Position numbers and translations under genes: made by a program. Under the pieces are notes generated by a model. That model saw nothing but the letters and a program-made list of their open reading frames with translations. It had not been told where the DNA came from and searched no databases. Below are positions 55,101 to 64,000 of a DNA stretch of 64,000 bases, one piece after another. Positions within the stretch are counted from its first letter, which is position 1; every line of letters starts with the position of its first letter. Source of the DNA: Aphrocallistes beatrix (Eukaryota > Porifera > Hexactinellida > Sceptrulophora > Aphrocallistidae); contig OY725492.1 in NCBI GenBank assembly GCA_963281255.1, positions 3,525,104-3,589,103 of the forward strand, read 5' to 3'.

Positions 55101-58100
55101 GTGTATGCAGTAGGGTTCGCTTATTAGTTTGCGGATATTTCTTCCAAAATTGGAATCGCTAGTATAAAATATTTTTTATTGCAAAATTGTAACATCTGAT
55201 TGCTCACCATCATTTGATCAAGGGATTATCTAGGAGCGCGAGACGCTCCTTTTGGCATTTTATTTTGATTTTAAGCCTCAGTGTTTTGGGGCGTGAAAAT
55301 CCAGAATAATACCAATTTACCTTTAATTTAAGGGTTTGAGATTAGGAGCGTATCTCTGGAGGGCTGTCTAACACCCTGCTTGATACCTTTCTTGCAATAT
55401 GTGAAAACAGCAAAAACAAAATATTTACTTTGCAATATCTATGACTACAAGATTTCAAATTTATGGTACTAGCTAACTGCTGGTCACTCGTATTGTTGCA
55501 TATAATTATGAGATATGGAATAAGATAATATTCATTTGCAGGATAATATGAGTCAGTTCCAGTTTGGTGCTAGATTTATGACTGTCATGGTCTACTACAT
55601 CACGTGTTTTGATAGCTGATATCCTCTTTCTCACAGTCGTAAATATAATATCAAACTGGAACTGACTCTTAAATAGCTTGTGAATACTCATGATCACGTG
55701 GTCTTATGCAATATCTCAGAATTCTACACAACAGGACGAACTTAATTAAAGTATTTCGTGTTATTCAATCCATTCTGGACAAAGCCAGTGTTACCAGATG
55801 AACTGCTTAGCATATTCATACCACGTACCCCCAAATGTTCATGCCAAGTTCATGTCAAATCAAAGAAGTATTTGCCATGTTTATGTCAAAAATAAAAAGT
55901 TGCTGGGTTCAGCTAAAAGTAAAATGTTCAGTCCATATTCATGCACAAGTCAAAAGTTCATGAAAATGGTCTAATCTATGAACTTTGTTCATGATGGCAA
56001 CGTTGGGATAAGCACACACACCACAGCTAGGACATTAGGATCTTTCGATCCATGATCGAAAGACCCGGATCGCCAGGGGCGCCGAACTTTTCGAAATCTA
56101 AGGACAATTTCGGGGTTCGAGGGGGGGCTCAGTCCTAATTTTTGTATTGCATCTATGGGCCATCTTCGAATCCAGGGGGGGCTTGAGCCCCCCCGGGTTC
56201 GGCGCCTATGCGGATCGCGAAAAAGTTGGAGGTGAAAGTGTTGAAATTTATGTTGATTAAATATATATTTTTAATATGTTTTATGGTTTGAATACGATCG
56301 ACTAAAGTGCCCCAAGTCCACAGCATACAAAACAATCCAGTTTTAATTAGAGAGATAAAATCGAATATCACACCAGCTACAAAATAGCTTACATTCACAC
56401 TAGAATCAAGACATGTTAAGTTAAAATAGAATAAAAATTACAGACTTCCACTGATGGTGACAACCTCCCCAGCCATGTACGTGCATTTCCCAGAGCACAG
56501 CCAAGTAACCGTCTGTGCTATGTCGCTGGGATTACACAGCCTCCCGATGTTATTTCGAGATGCTAGCTTCTTCGTTAATGAGCCTCCGCCGGATGCTTCT
56601 AACATTTGAGTGGCGGTGAACACGGGACAAATGCAGTTGATGAGAATGCCCTTGGACGCGTACTCCTCTGCGGCATTTTTTGTTAACCCCACTACCGCCC
56701 ATTTAGATGCGACATAAGGAGAGAAACCTTTCATCGTTTTAACACCTGCGCTACTGCTCATGTTGATTATGTACCCCCTGACAGGGGTTGGGAGGCACAT
56801 TTGTAACAGTTCCCCACTCACTTTCGGGTCCAGAAGACTCCTGTCGCACTCTACCTTCAACCCTTCTTGCTTCATGAACTGCCTTAGTTCATGTTTCATG
56901 CAGTAGAATACACCGTTCAAATTGACACTCAATACTTGGGCGAAATCTTCAGCTGTGATATCTGCTAAATGTGCCCGGAATGAACCTATCCCGGCATTAT
57001 TGAAACACGTATCGATTCTACCAAACTTCTCTACCCCTGCCCGCACCATGTCCTCCACCTGAGACTCAACCGTGACATCAACCTCTACAGCCAGTCCCTC
57101 CATCTCCAATTCCTTTACAGTGTCCTCAGCAGATGCCTTGTTTATGTCTGCCACTATCACGTTGTACCCGGATTTGGAGAACAGGATAGAGGTGGCACGT
57201 CCGATCCCGTTACCTCCTCCAGTCACTAACGCTACCTTCCTAACCCCACTAGCCATACACGTTACAAACTTATTTATCTATCAACAAAGTTTCAAGTCAT
57301 TACGTATAATATGCACGATATATTGAAATTGTATATATTATCTCTACAATATGGAAAGAAAAGATTTCGTTTTTGAACTAGCTTAAAAGTCTTTTATTTC
57401 AACAGAAAAGTCGCTTTGAAACTAGTTTCAATTTTGAATGTGTAAAGCTGCTGGCTAAGGAGTGTACATACACTTTTTACATATCCTGTATAAAAAATAC
57501 ATACAAATAACTCAGGTTAATACGAATTCAGGATGAGACAGAAAATTTTCAACCGTCCTGATGCACAGACGACTTACGAGAACAGTTGACTGTCGTATAT
57601 CGACTGTATAATTAATTATCAGGTAGACTGTATAATCAATTATCAGGTAGACTGTATAATTAATTTGTCCTTCACTGAAATATAATATGATACTGAAGGG
57701 CAATCATAACAATCATGACAATTATGAAAAATACGGCAGCTAAGTATTGATGTGGGCGGTAGAGATGAAGCATGTTTCCACTAACAGCAGCCTAATTAGA
57801 AAATGGAACACACCTTTTAACAAAGTTTAATTATACATTTTTTCTAATCTGCTAATATTTTCTTATTGGTTCTTCACTGAAATTGTATTCTAGGAACCCA
57901 AAAGTTAAATCCTAATTGGAAAATAAATTATCTTACAAGAAAGATACAATTTTTCCGCTATCTACCTCCTGAGAAATTAATACATTCTTCAATTAAATTC
58001 TTAGAAGTAAAAGTTTTATAAATAATTTTACGCCTAAAACTTGCATTGATATTTGAGACAAAATTTCTAAATGATTAATAATTATTTTACCATTTTCAAT

Positions 58101-58567
58101 GAATGTGTCAACTTAATTAAATGCGTAATATATCTCTTGATTCTTGACTAAATTCTATTTTTAGAGATTTGTGCAATCTACAATGTAAACTGCCGAAGCA
58201 CCCGTCCGAACCAGCGCAGAGGTCTCCTACCACGAGGGAACCCTTGATACGGGATTTGATGTCGACTCTACTCTGCTGGAATTCTACAGTGGAAGAGCTG
58301 GAGTACCATCCTATTAGCTTTGGTCAGGGATTCATGTCTAGTTTGGGGTACCTCATGGGTACGGCCACAGGACAGAGCTTCAAGAAAAAGCCAGGTGCTA
58401 ACCACACCGTGGTACTATTCCTGCTAGGAGGAGTGACTGCAAGGGAAATTAAGTGTGTGGCAGATATAACCGGGAAGCTGGTAGAGAATCATCGCGTAAT
58501 TGTGTGCAGCACACGCCTGGCTACACCTGGCAGAATTCTAGCTTCAATCATAAATCCACAACATTAG
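49172..58567 (+). CDS. SCFD2: Sec1 family domain-containing protein 2
   Basis: Five exons join in frame: 49172-49732, 49817-49990, 50137-50410, 54309-54819 and 58165-58567, giving 640 residues (human 684). All introns are GT-AG. Key matches to human SCFD2 are SELMHWQC near the start (human AESLHWGC), VDRTL-DLVTALSHSGDNLLDRI across exons 2-3 (human VDRTLDLTGAVGHHGDNLVEKI), RNAGELQLAVAG, and the C-terminal LFLLGGVTAREIKCV...VIVCSTRLATP. It belongs to the SM-like proteins of membrane traffic; its partner SNARE is unknown. Introns 3 (3.9 kb) and 4 (3.3 kb) hold other genes. Confidence 0.92.
50773..50900. repeat. MITE with CAGTGGAATTTGCTTATTAG ends
   Basis: After TA, CAGTGGAATTTGCTTATTAG is matched by an approximate inverse ending in TAATAAGCAATTTTCACGG. 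A solo end of the same family is at 4673. It lies in SCFD2 intron 3. Confidence 0.65.
51242..51313 (+). tRNA. tRNA-Trp (CCA)
   Basis: 72 bases. Acceptor stem GACTCCG pairs with CGGGGTC (one G-U), followed by discriminator A. The anticodon stem TCTGA/TCAGA holds loop CTCCAGA with anticodon CCA. The T loop is TTCAAAT with a paired stem. No intron. It lies in SCFD2 intron 3 on the same strand. Confidence 0.93.
52672..52743 (-). pseudogene. Second tRNA-Trp copy, stems damaged
   Basis: Inverse copy with the intact anticodon stem and CCA in loop TTCCAGA and box B TTCGAAT. The acceptor stem has a T:C mismatch (GACTCCG against CGGCGTC) and the T stem (GCGTG against CATTC) has a C:T mismatch and a wobble. 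It may be a weakly functional gene or a tRNA pseudogene. Confidence 0.7.
53692..53928 (-). CDS. COX7A: Cytochrome c oxidase subunit 7A
   Basis: A 78-residue protein. The family core is FQIENGIPIHLKAGKRDNLV followed by one membrane helix (about residues 47-67) and a short basic tail, as in COX7A (FQ-x-x-[ND]-[GD]-IP-[VI]-[HY]-LK-x-G). A basic N-terminus of about 25 residues is the likely targeting peptide. The subunit sits in the inner mitochondrial membrane in complex IV. It is intronless and lies within intron 3 of SCFD2 on the opposite strand. Vertebrate COX7A2L-type supercomplex factors share the core but are longer. Confidence 0.85.
   Translation of the reverse strand: MASLRHSYRAVSESNTFNKPTIKSLQKFFQIENGIPIHLKAGKRDNLVLSGLILTSGAGFIYTLFLMRQFAFGKIKKK
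54840..56070. other. SCFD2 intron 4, left part: no gene recognised
   Basis: AT-rich. A pair of inverse blocks at about 55545-55575 and 55650-55680 (GAGTCAGTTCCAGTTTG and its inverse) marks a small palindromic element. Confidence 0.5.
56074..56210. repeat. MITE with CAGGGGCGCCGAAC ends
   Basis: CAGGGGCGCCGAACTTT on the left and GGGTTCGGCGCCTATG on the right are imperfect inverses. The centre has further GC-rich inverted runs. It lies downstream of the SDR gene. Confidence 0.65.
56438..57256 (-). CDS. Short-chain dehydrogenase/reductase
   Basis: 272 residues, classical SDR length. Motifs are the NAD(P)-binding TGGGNGIG at 12-19, an acidic residue after beta-2 (VADIN, Asp37) that favours NAD over NADP, NNAG at 86-89, Ser in INMSSSAG at about 167, and the active-site pair Tyr181/Lys185 in YVASK. 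A roughly 25-residue insert (KQEGLKVECDRSLLDPKVSGELLQMC) follows the helix leading to the catalytic Ser. The substrate cannot be told. The gene is intronless and nested in intron 4 of SCFD2 on the opposite strand. No targeting peptide is apparent. Confidence 0.85.
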   Translation of the reverse strand: MASGVRKVALVTGGGNGIGRATSILFSKSGYNVIVADINKASAEDTVKELEMEGLAVEVDVTVESQVEDMVRAGVEKFGRIDTCFNNAGIGSFRAHLADITAEDFAQVLSVNLNGVFYCMKHELRQFMKQEGLKVECDRSLLDPKVSGELLQMCLPTPVRGYIINMSSSAGVKTMKGFSPYVASKWAVVGLTKNAAEEYASKGILINCICPVFTATQMLEASGGGSLTKKLASRNNIGRLCNPSDIAQTVTWLCSGKCTYMAGEVVTISGSL

Positions 58568-59247
58568 CCAGCTGGTTACAATGGTTTGATTTATAATAAT
58601 AGTTTGGTTGAATTGAACAAATTCCCCACGTATGCTAAGAAAATGAGTAAATCATGGAAAACTTTGGTCAAAGTTTGCATAACTATTCTCTATTTCCTTA
58701 TATCAATTAATAAATATACGTATAAGTATGTATTATTTCGCTACTCGTGATACACGATTATCTCTGGTCATGCCCAAACTACACCTCAAATAGTAAAACA
58801 GCTATCGAGGAATCTAAATACAGCAAAGGTGAATACTACTGTGTTAAATGCTAGGTCTAACAAGCTAACAATATAATATATTATCGGTTTAGAAAAGTTC
58901 TAAGCAGATAGTTTCAAGAATAATTTAGGGAAATATATTATTGTAATGGAACTAAATAATGTAATTAAATTAGCCTACTACCCGCATATAACAATTCGCC
59001 GTTCCATTCCCGTCTATCGTTAATAAGAAGAAAGGCAGAGCAGAAAACTTTACTTCCAAGTAAACAATTGGTAGAATAGTTCAATAAGAGTTCCAAATGA
59101 TCGGTGAATCGAGTGGGATTAGCCTTAGGAATACGTACACAATGCAACAGGTTGGAAGGCGAGCTGATTATTATTTCAATTTTACAACTATTAATTAAGG
59201 ACAGAGAGAGGAGAGAGAGTACATAGAGGCAGTACTAAAAATAGAAG

Positions 59248-59730
59248 TTAGGATGGGAGGGGCTTGAACCTTTTCGCTTGCTCTTTTATTCTCTTGTTAT
59301 AGTCTTCTCTATTCTGTGTAAACACGACGTACGCCTCTGCTTGTGCGGGATCTTTAATGTTCGGTGAATCGAGTAGCTCTTGGATCCCGAGCAGAATCTG
59401 TTTGATTGTCACAGCCGGTTTCCAATCTTTATCTTCGTCTAGCAAGGAGAGACAGACCGTGCCCGAGGGATAGACGTTAGGATGGAACAGAGGCGGATCG
59501 AATTTACATTTCGGGGGCGATGAGGGATAGTCATCCTTGAAGACCATCTTTATCTTGAACAGCCCGTCCTCCCAGTCCGTGGTTGGCTTACCTGGAATGG
59601 CGCACTCCCACAGCATTAAATTGAGGGAGCCATCGGGAGCCTTGGTGGGTCTGGCGATAAAGCCAAATGGATGGTCCTTCCTCCACGCTTTCCGCTCTTC
59701 TCTGAGACGACCTAGAGCGATGCCCGACAT
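59248..59730 (-). CDS. UBE2I: SUMO-conjugating enzyme UBC9
   Basis: Intronless, 160 residues (human 158). The N-terminal [24 protein letters not shown] matches UBC9, including the basic helix that binds SUMO. The catalytic cysteine is Cys93 in SGTVCLSLL, at the same position as in human, with HPNVYPSG before it and DKDWKPA after. It transfers SUMO from SAE1/UBA2 to lysines of targets in the nucleus. The start Met is fixed by family length. It lies about 0.7 kb past the SCFD2 stop, convergent with it. Confidence 0.97.
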   Translation of the reverse strand: MSGIALGRLREERKAWRKDHPFGFIARPTKAPDGSLNLMLWECAIPGKPTTDWEDGLFKIKMVFKDDYPSSPPKCKFDPPLFHPNVYPSGTVCLSLLDEDKDWKPAVTIKQILLGIQELLDSPNIKDPAQAEAYVVFTQNREDYNKRIKEQAKRFKPLPS

Positions 59731-62336
59731 TTCACTAGACAGCTATCTGATTCAGATTGAGTTGTGCTAATGTTAAAATAAAATATTCAGCTGGTCAGTT
59801 CCCATACAGTATATTAAAAGTCAGTTTTAACTAATTAGTAAATCAGTATGCGATTACCCTATTAGGATATTTCGCATGTATTTCAGATTCAAGGGTATAA
59901 TCCATAAAACCTTAATGCAGGACAATGCAATCGAATAAAATAACCAAAATATGGTACAGGTCATAACTACGTAGCTTCTTCAGACTAGGTACAAAACCTG
60001 AATCTAATTATTACGATAAGATAAGACGAGGGAATGAACTGCATTGGAAATATTGAATCTGAGCCACAGTGGCTGTGTAATTAGATGGAACTTGATACTA
60101 TTTTTAGTGTCGTAAAGGGATATTATTTCCCAAATATCATCATAATCTTATAAAAGATTCTACCCGCACACCCACACTATTTGCGTAAGTAAATCTTAAT
60201 CAATTAGTTGTCTCGTGTAAGCGTGTTTTAAACGTACATATATACTTACATAAGTGCAAACTTTCTAATCGCTAGCATTTGGAGATGGGTTCCTATGAAA
60301 CTGTGACTTCAATCAAAAGAATATCTGACATATAATTTATACTCTGCATTAATAGTCAGACAGTATCATTTGGTCAAATAAACAACTCATAAACACCTCA
60401 ATAACTCCTTGTTAGTTAAATAAATAAAGTACCGCAAACCCTTCTTTTATTTAGAAATCAAATCGCGGGATTAATTCCAAGCGGTTTAGAAGTATAAGGC
60501 AGTGCAAGGCAATCAAAAGTTTGTCAGCATAATATTTGTATATGAATTTATTGAGAGATTTTGAGTGAGTTGATATAAAAAATGAAGCAGAACTACAAAG
60601 TCTTCCCTATAATTATGTTCAAACGCATAAAGGATAATATAAAATTTCCCTATACTTATAAGTATATATAATTTGCATCAAATAAGTGCAACATCGCTAG
60701 AGTATATATAGCAGCATACATGATACTAATTTTAGATTGGTTCACTGAGAATATTTGCACTAAAAATAGCAACATCTAGATTTCAAGCTAAATCCTAGAC
60801 ATCTGTTAATTAAGTGAGCTTCACTCTTATGAAAATGTACCATGTGTTAATATTGTACAAACGGACTGTACTGAAAAATTATTTTATGGATGACATCAAC
60901 AAATCATGATTTTTGAAAGGTGCAATTACGCAATTAGAGTTGGAATGTCTTTCAATAGAAGTTATCATTATGTTACATCATGGAGTTGGGTGAGGTATGA
61001 ATGGGGAATTAATTGAAGCCGGAAATTAGCCTGGAAAATTAGAAATAATTAATAACACAGGGAAGTGAAAAAAAAAATAACATGAGAATGCAATCACATA
61101 AAATCTAACATTAGCACATTTACTAAGCTTACCAGCTGAGTCAGTCTAAGCTTGGTACAACAGTGATTGCACATAAAAATACGGATCTCACCTCGTTACG
61201 ACCAAAAATGGAAGCGGGGATACACAATATATTTATAGGCATACGTCACAGCTAGTAACAGAATAGAAATGTGTCAAAAGAAACAGAAATCATTTGGAAA
61301 TAAGTTAAAAAATACAAAATATGGAATGAGTGGGTATTTATTAGTAGATAAGGAAGCCAAGTGAATCCAACAGATGGGCCTATTGAAGTTAATCATGATT
61401 AATAATACATTGTGGTGACTAGATCAAGCGTTGCGAAATATTGTCAGCTACAAATAGAACATCAAACTATTGTGCAATTGTACAAATAAGATTGTTGTGG
61501 TGGAGAGAGGGTGGATGATGTCAACTCTCAGACAGAAAGGCGCAAATACGATGGTGCAACGGATCAAACTTTGAATCTAGAGCTCGTAGCATAAAACTGA
61601 GGAAGTGCATCATTGGGTTTCTCAGAAAGTACAAAGTCTAATTAACATTTGTTAATTGCAAACAAAGTATATTAGGTTACATTCAAGTTGACTTGCACAA
61701 CCAATGATGGTACAAAATTTCATAAAACAGCAGTATATGGTCAGCTCTCATTCATATTCAAATTTAGCCAGAGTGGACACGAGTAATGTTAATTAAGAGG
61801 GTATTTGCGCCAGATTCCATAGTGTGGGGTCATATTTAAATGCAATAAAAGCCGTGTTTTCTCATTATTTCTCTACAGGTTCAAACAGTAAGATAAAACG
61901 ATAGTAAGAAAAAGCTGATGGAAATTAACAGATTTTGAACATTTTATCCCGTAAATATTCTGGAATAGTAGTAAGAAAAAACCGGTGTAGGAAAAAACGG
62001 GTTTCGACTGTACTTTTAAATTGTAATCCATTAGAATCTATTCGAATCCCAAGAAAAATAGTTATAAAATAGTTTCAACCATGCAAAGTTCACAAGTGAT
62101 ATATCTATGCATAGACATCGTTCCAGGGGGGAAGGCTATGTCTCGCCCTCGCCTCGATTTCGTCCCAAAGTTTGGGATGTTTTGAAAATGAGTGTCAAAT
62201 TAAATCTAAATAAGTGGGGTTGAATGTCAAAGGAAATATTGTCTGTTTGATCTCCTGGCTGCCCCCCGCCCACAGATTTTGAGAAAGATTTGAAACTTCG
62301 ACTCCTATGAGTTTATGTATAAATCATTCGAAACAT
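59731..62336. other. 2.6-kb intergenic stretch, nothing recognised
   Basis: AT-rich with frequent stops in all frames. No tRNA, clear repeat or element end was seen. It lies upstream of UBC9 and downstream of the uL1m gene. Confidence 0.6.
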
Positions 62337-63632
62337 TCAAACGAGTCCAGTGGAATCAGCTATAACACTATTGACTCGGAGGTATAGACCTTCTGAGAGA
62401 GAGAATATGGGAGCGTACTCGGTGTTTAGAGTGACTTTAAATACGAATTTCTCCAAATCGGTCGTGTTGTACTCTCTCACTTTGTCTAACACTGCATCCA
62501 GATTTTCTAGTAGATAATCGTCAGAGAAAGATAGCTAGAGATAGAAAAAAAAATGAATTGAGATGCAAAAATCCCATAGAATTATGTTCCTTCCTTAATT
62601 GAGCTCATTATGAATCCCAGGAAGGGAACCAAAAATAACAGTTCGAGAAAGAGACCCCATTGCATAATAATCGCCAGAAATTAGAGCGAGGGCCATAGGG
62701 AAATTACTATTAATATCCAAGCTAATCTAAACTAGTATATCATTGCAATTTGAATAGAATGTAAAATCGCCAGATAAGTTAAATTATCCGCCAGAAACAC
62801 TGGTGATTTCTGAGCCTTAGAGGTGAACTCTAACCCTGAACGTATGAATAGTTACATTACATATTTAGGTTAAAACTGATCAGAGCTGCTTTGTTTGGTG
62901 CTAGCAACTAACCTTTCCAATGTCGACATCGATGAACCCCTTAGTGCGATCTTCAGGAAACTTCTGACAATTTAGGGTAACTGTGCTGTGAAACTTCTTC
63001 ACAATCTCACCCAGCTGTTCTACTTCTACGACACTGCCTTTCCTCCTATTCGGCATTTTACCTTTCAATTGCCGACCTAGCACGGGACGGATTTGATCGT
63101 ATGCAGCTACAGTAGATAAGAAGAACTCGTGCTTCTCAGCGACTTCTTCTCCCAGCTCTTCTAGCGAGTTCGTATCGAGGAAACTTGTAGCTCCGCACTT
63201 CCGTACGCCCTCGATCTCATCAGGTTGACAGATCACGAATATCGTGGCGCTATCCGACAGCCTGTGAGGAAATAAAGCCATTGCAGTGAATGTTTGCACT
63301 ACTTGCTTCTTCTTCTTCTTCGAGCCATAGAGATCTAAATGCATCCGCAACTTCACATGTTCGTCAATATCCACAAGGGAATAAGCCCTCAACCCGTCCA
63401 TTGCTTGTGAGAAGGAGAGGTTGGGAGTTGCATAATGGGAAATGGCATAGCAGTCGGTGATAGGGGGTGAGCGGGTGAAAGGCACACGGATACGCGCGGG
63501 GAAAGGTTTGTGTCTAACGAAGTACAGTAGTGGCAGTGTGGGTTTCTTTGGGAACTGCGATAGATGACCGAGTGTGCGTAGAGATTGAAACATTCTAATG
63601 ACAAACTTTATAGAATATGATAGGACTACCAA
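62337..63632 (-). CDS. MRPL1: Mitochondrial large-subunit ribosomal protein uL1m
   Basis: Two exons, 63632-62913 and 62534-62337 (TGA stop), join in phase 0 across a 378-base GT-AG intron. The protein has 305 residues from the first Met, or 292 from Met14 (MFQSLRTLGHLS), which gives a better mitochondrial presequence rich in basic and hydroxylated residues. The L1 signature is DQIRPVLGRQLKGKMPNRRKGSVV, and the protein ends in the L1 pattern IDVDIGK-LSFSDDYLLENLDAVL. A KKKKKQVVQTF stretch and ATIFVICQPDE form the N-lobe. It belongs to the mitoribosome L1 stalk. Confidence 0.88.
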
Positions 63633-63665
63633 ACATACAAAATAAACACACTTTCAAATTGGGAA

Positions 63666-64000
63666 TCAAAATAACTGCAGACACCCTGAATCATTCATCG
63701 ACACACACGCGATATCTCCACCGGGTGTGAACACAACTCCTTTCGGCTGATTCAAGCGAACCTCCTTATCCCCCTTCCCCCCAATCTTCAGTAGCAGCTC
63801 CCCGCTCTTGTCCAGGATACGGACACAATTGGCGTAGAAGTCACTAACTACGAACCGCCCACTCAGGTCCACATCAAAGTACCACGCCTCTTTCACGTCT
63901 CTAAGCTGGAATGAGCTCAAGAACTGTCCCTCTTCGCTGAAAACTTTGATGGAACAGCCGCCCTTCATGGCTACAGGGGCAATATCATAAGTCGGAGACT
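63666..64000 (-). CDS. NHL-repeat protein, C-terminal part (runs off the window)
   Basis: The frame is open from the right edge to the stop at 63666, about 110 residues. NHL blades are visible: GQFLSSFQLRDVKEAWYFDV, GRFVVSDFYANCVRILDKSGELLLKIGGKG, LNQPKGVVFTPGGDIACVSM. It is probably the end of a coiled-coil/NHL protein of the same family as the broken copy at 43614-44880. The Met at 63968 is internal because homology-like sequence continues upstream in frame to the edge. Confidence 0.75.
   Translation of the reverse strand, partial: SPTYDIAPVAMKGGCSIKVFSEEGQFLSSFQLRDVKEAWYFDVDLSGRFVVSDFYANCVRILDKSGELLLKIGGKGDKEVRLNQPKGVVFTPGGDIACVSMNDSGCLQLF

Overview
This is nuclear DNA from a small-genome animal, probably an early-branching one. 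I lean towards a sponge, but the window alone does not prove it. Eukaryotic hallmarks are GT-AG introns (many of 60-500 bp, a few of several kb), nuclear genes for mitochondrial proteins, tRNA-Trp genes, and holozoan-type genes: CLPB with ankyrin repeats, INPP4, MTHFSD, SCFD2, SLC25A35 and coiled-coil/NHL proteins. Coding regions are often intronless (SKI2 1218 codons, INPP4 1042, CLPB 599, class I fumarase 565). The intergenic DNA and long introns are full of non-autonomous transposons.

Layout. 0-1 kb: a MITE and an unassigned coiled-coil exon. 1.07-9.43 kb (minus): a complete but damaged UBA1-type ubiquitin E1 gene. 9.65-10.94 kb: a palindromic element and a Helitron-like copy. 11.2-13.7 kb (minus): eIF3F in three exons. 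14.2-18.7 kb: a nest of palindromic repeats. 19.25-20.53 kb (plus): a DUSP-plus-ubiquitin-like protein with no protease domain. 22.2-27.2 kb (minus): an SLC25A34/35 carrier, MTHFSD (carrying an in-frame stop) and class I fumarase. 27.5-31.5 kb: repeats. 31.8-34.9 kb (minus): INPP4 phosphatase. 35.2-36.7 kb: repeats. 37.7-41.4 kb (minus): SKI2 helicase. 41.65-43.59 kb: a composite foldback element. 43.6-44.9 kb (minus): a broken NHL gene. 45.5-46.8 kb: an intact mariner. 47.0-48.8 kb (minus): CLPB, head to head with SCFD2. 49.17-58.57 kb (plus): SCFD2 in five exons, whose introns hold two tRNA-Trp copies in an inverted duplication, COX7A and an SDR gene, the last two on the opposite strand. 59.2-59.7 kb (minus): UBC9. 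62.3-63.6 kb (minus): mitochondrial ribosomal protein L1. At the right edge (minus): a partial NHL gene.

There is no operon. The genes are housekeeping: ubiquitin/SUMO (UBA1 relic, DUSP protein, UBC9), mitochondrial (fumarase, CLPB, COX7A, uL1m, SLC25A), RNA and translation (SKI2, eIF3F) and membrane traffic or phosphoinositide (SCFD2, INPP4). The most unusual items are the degenerate E1 lacking its catalytic cysteine, the DUSP-UBL protein without a protease, the 15-bp-array foldback element, a Helitron-like family with consistent A|T insertion sites, and the genes nested in SCFD2 introns.
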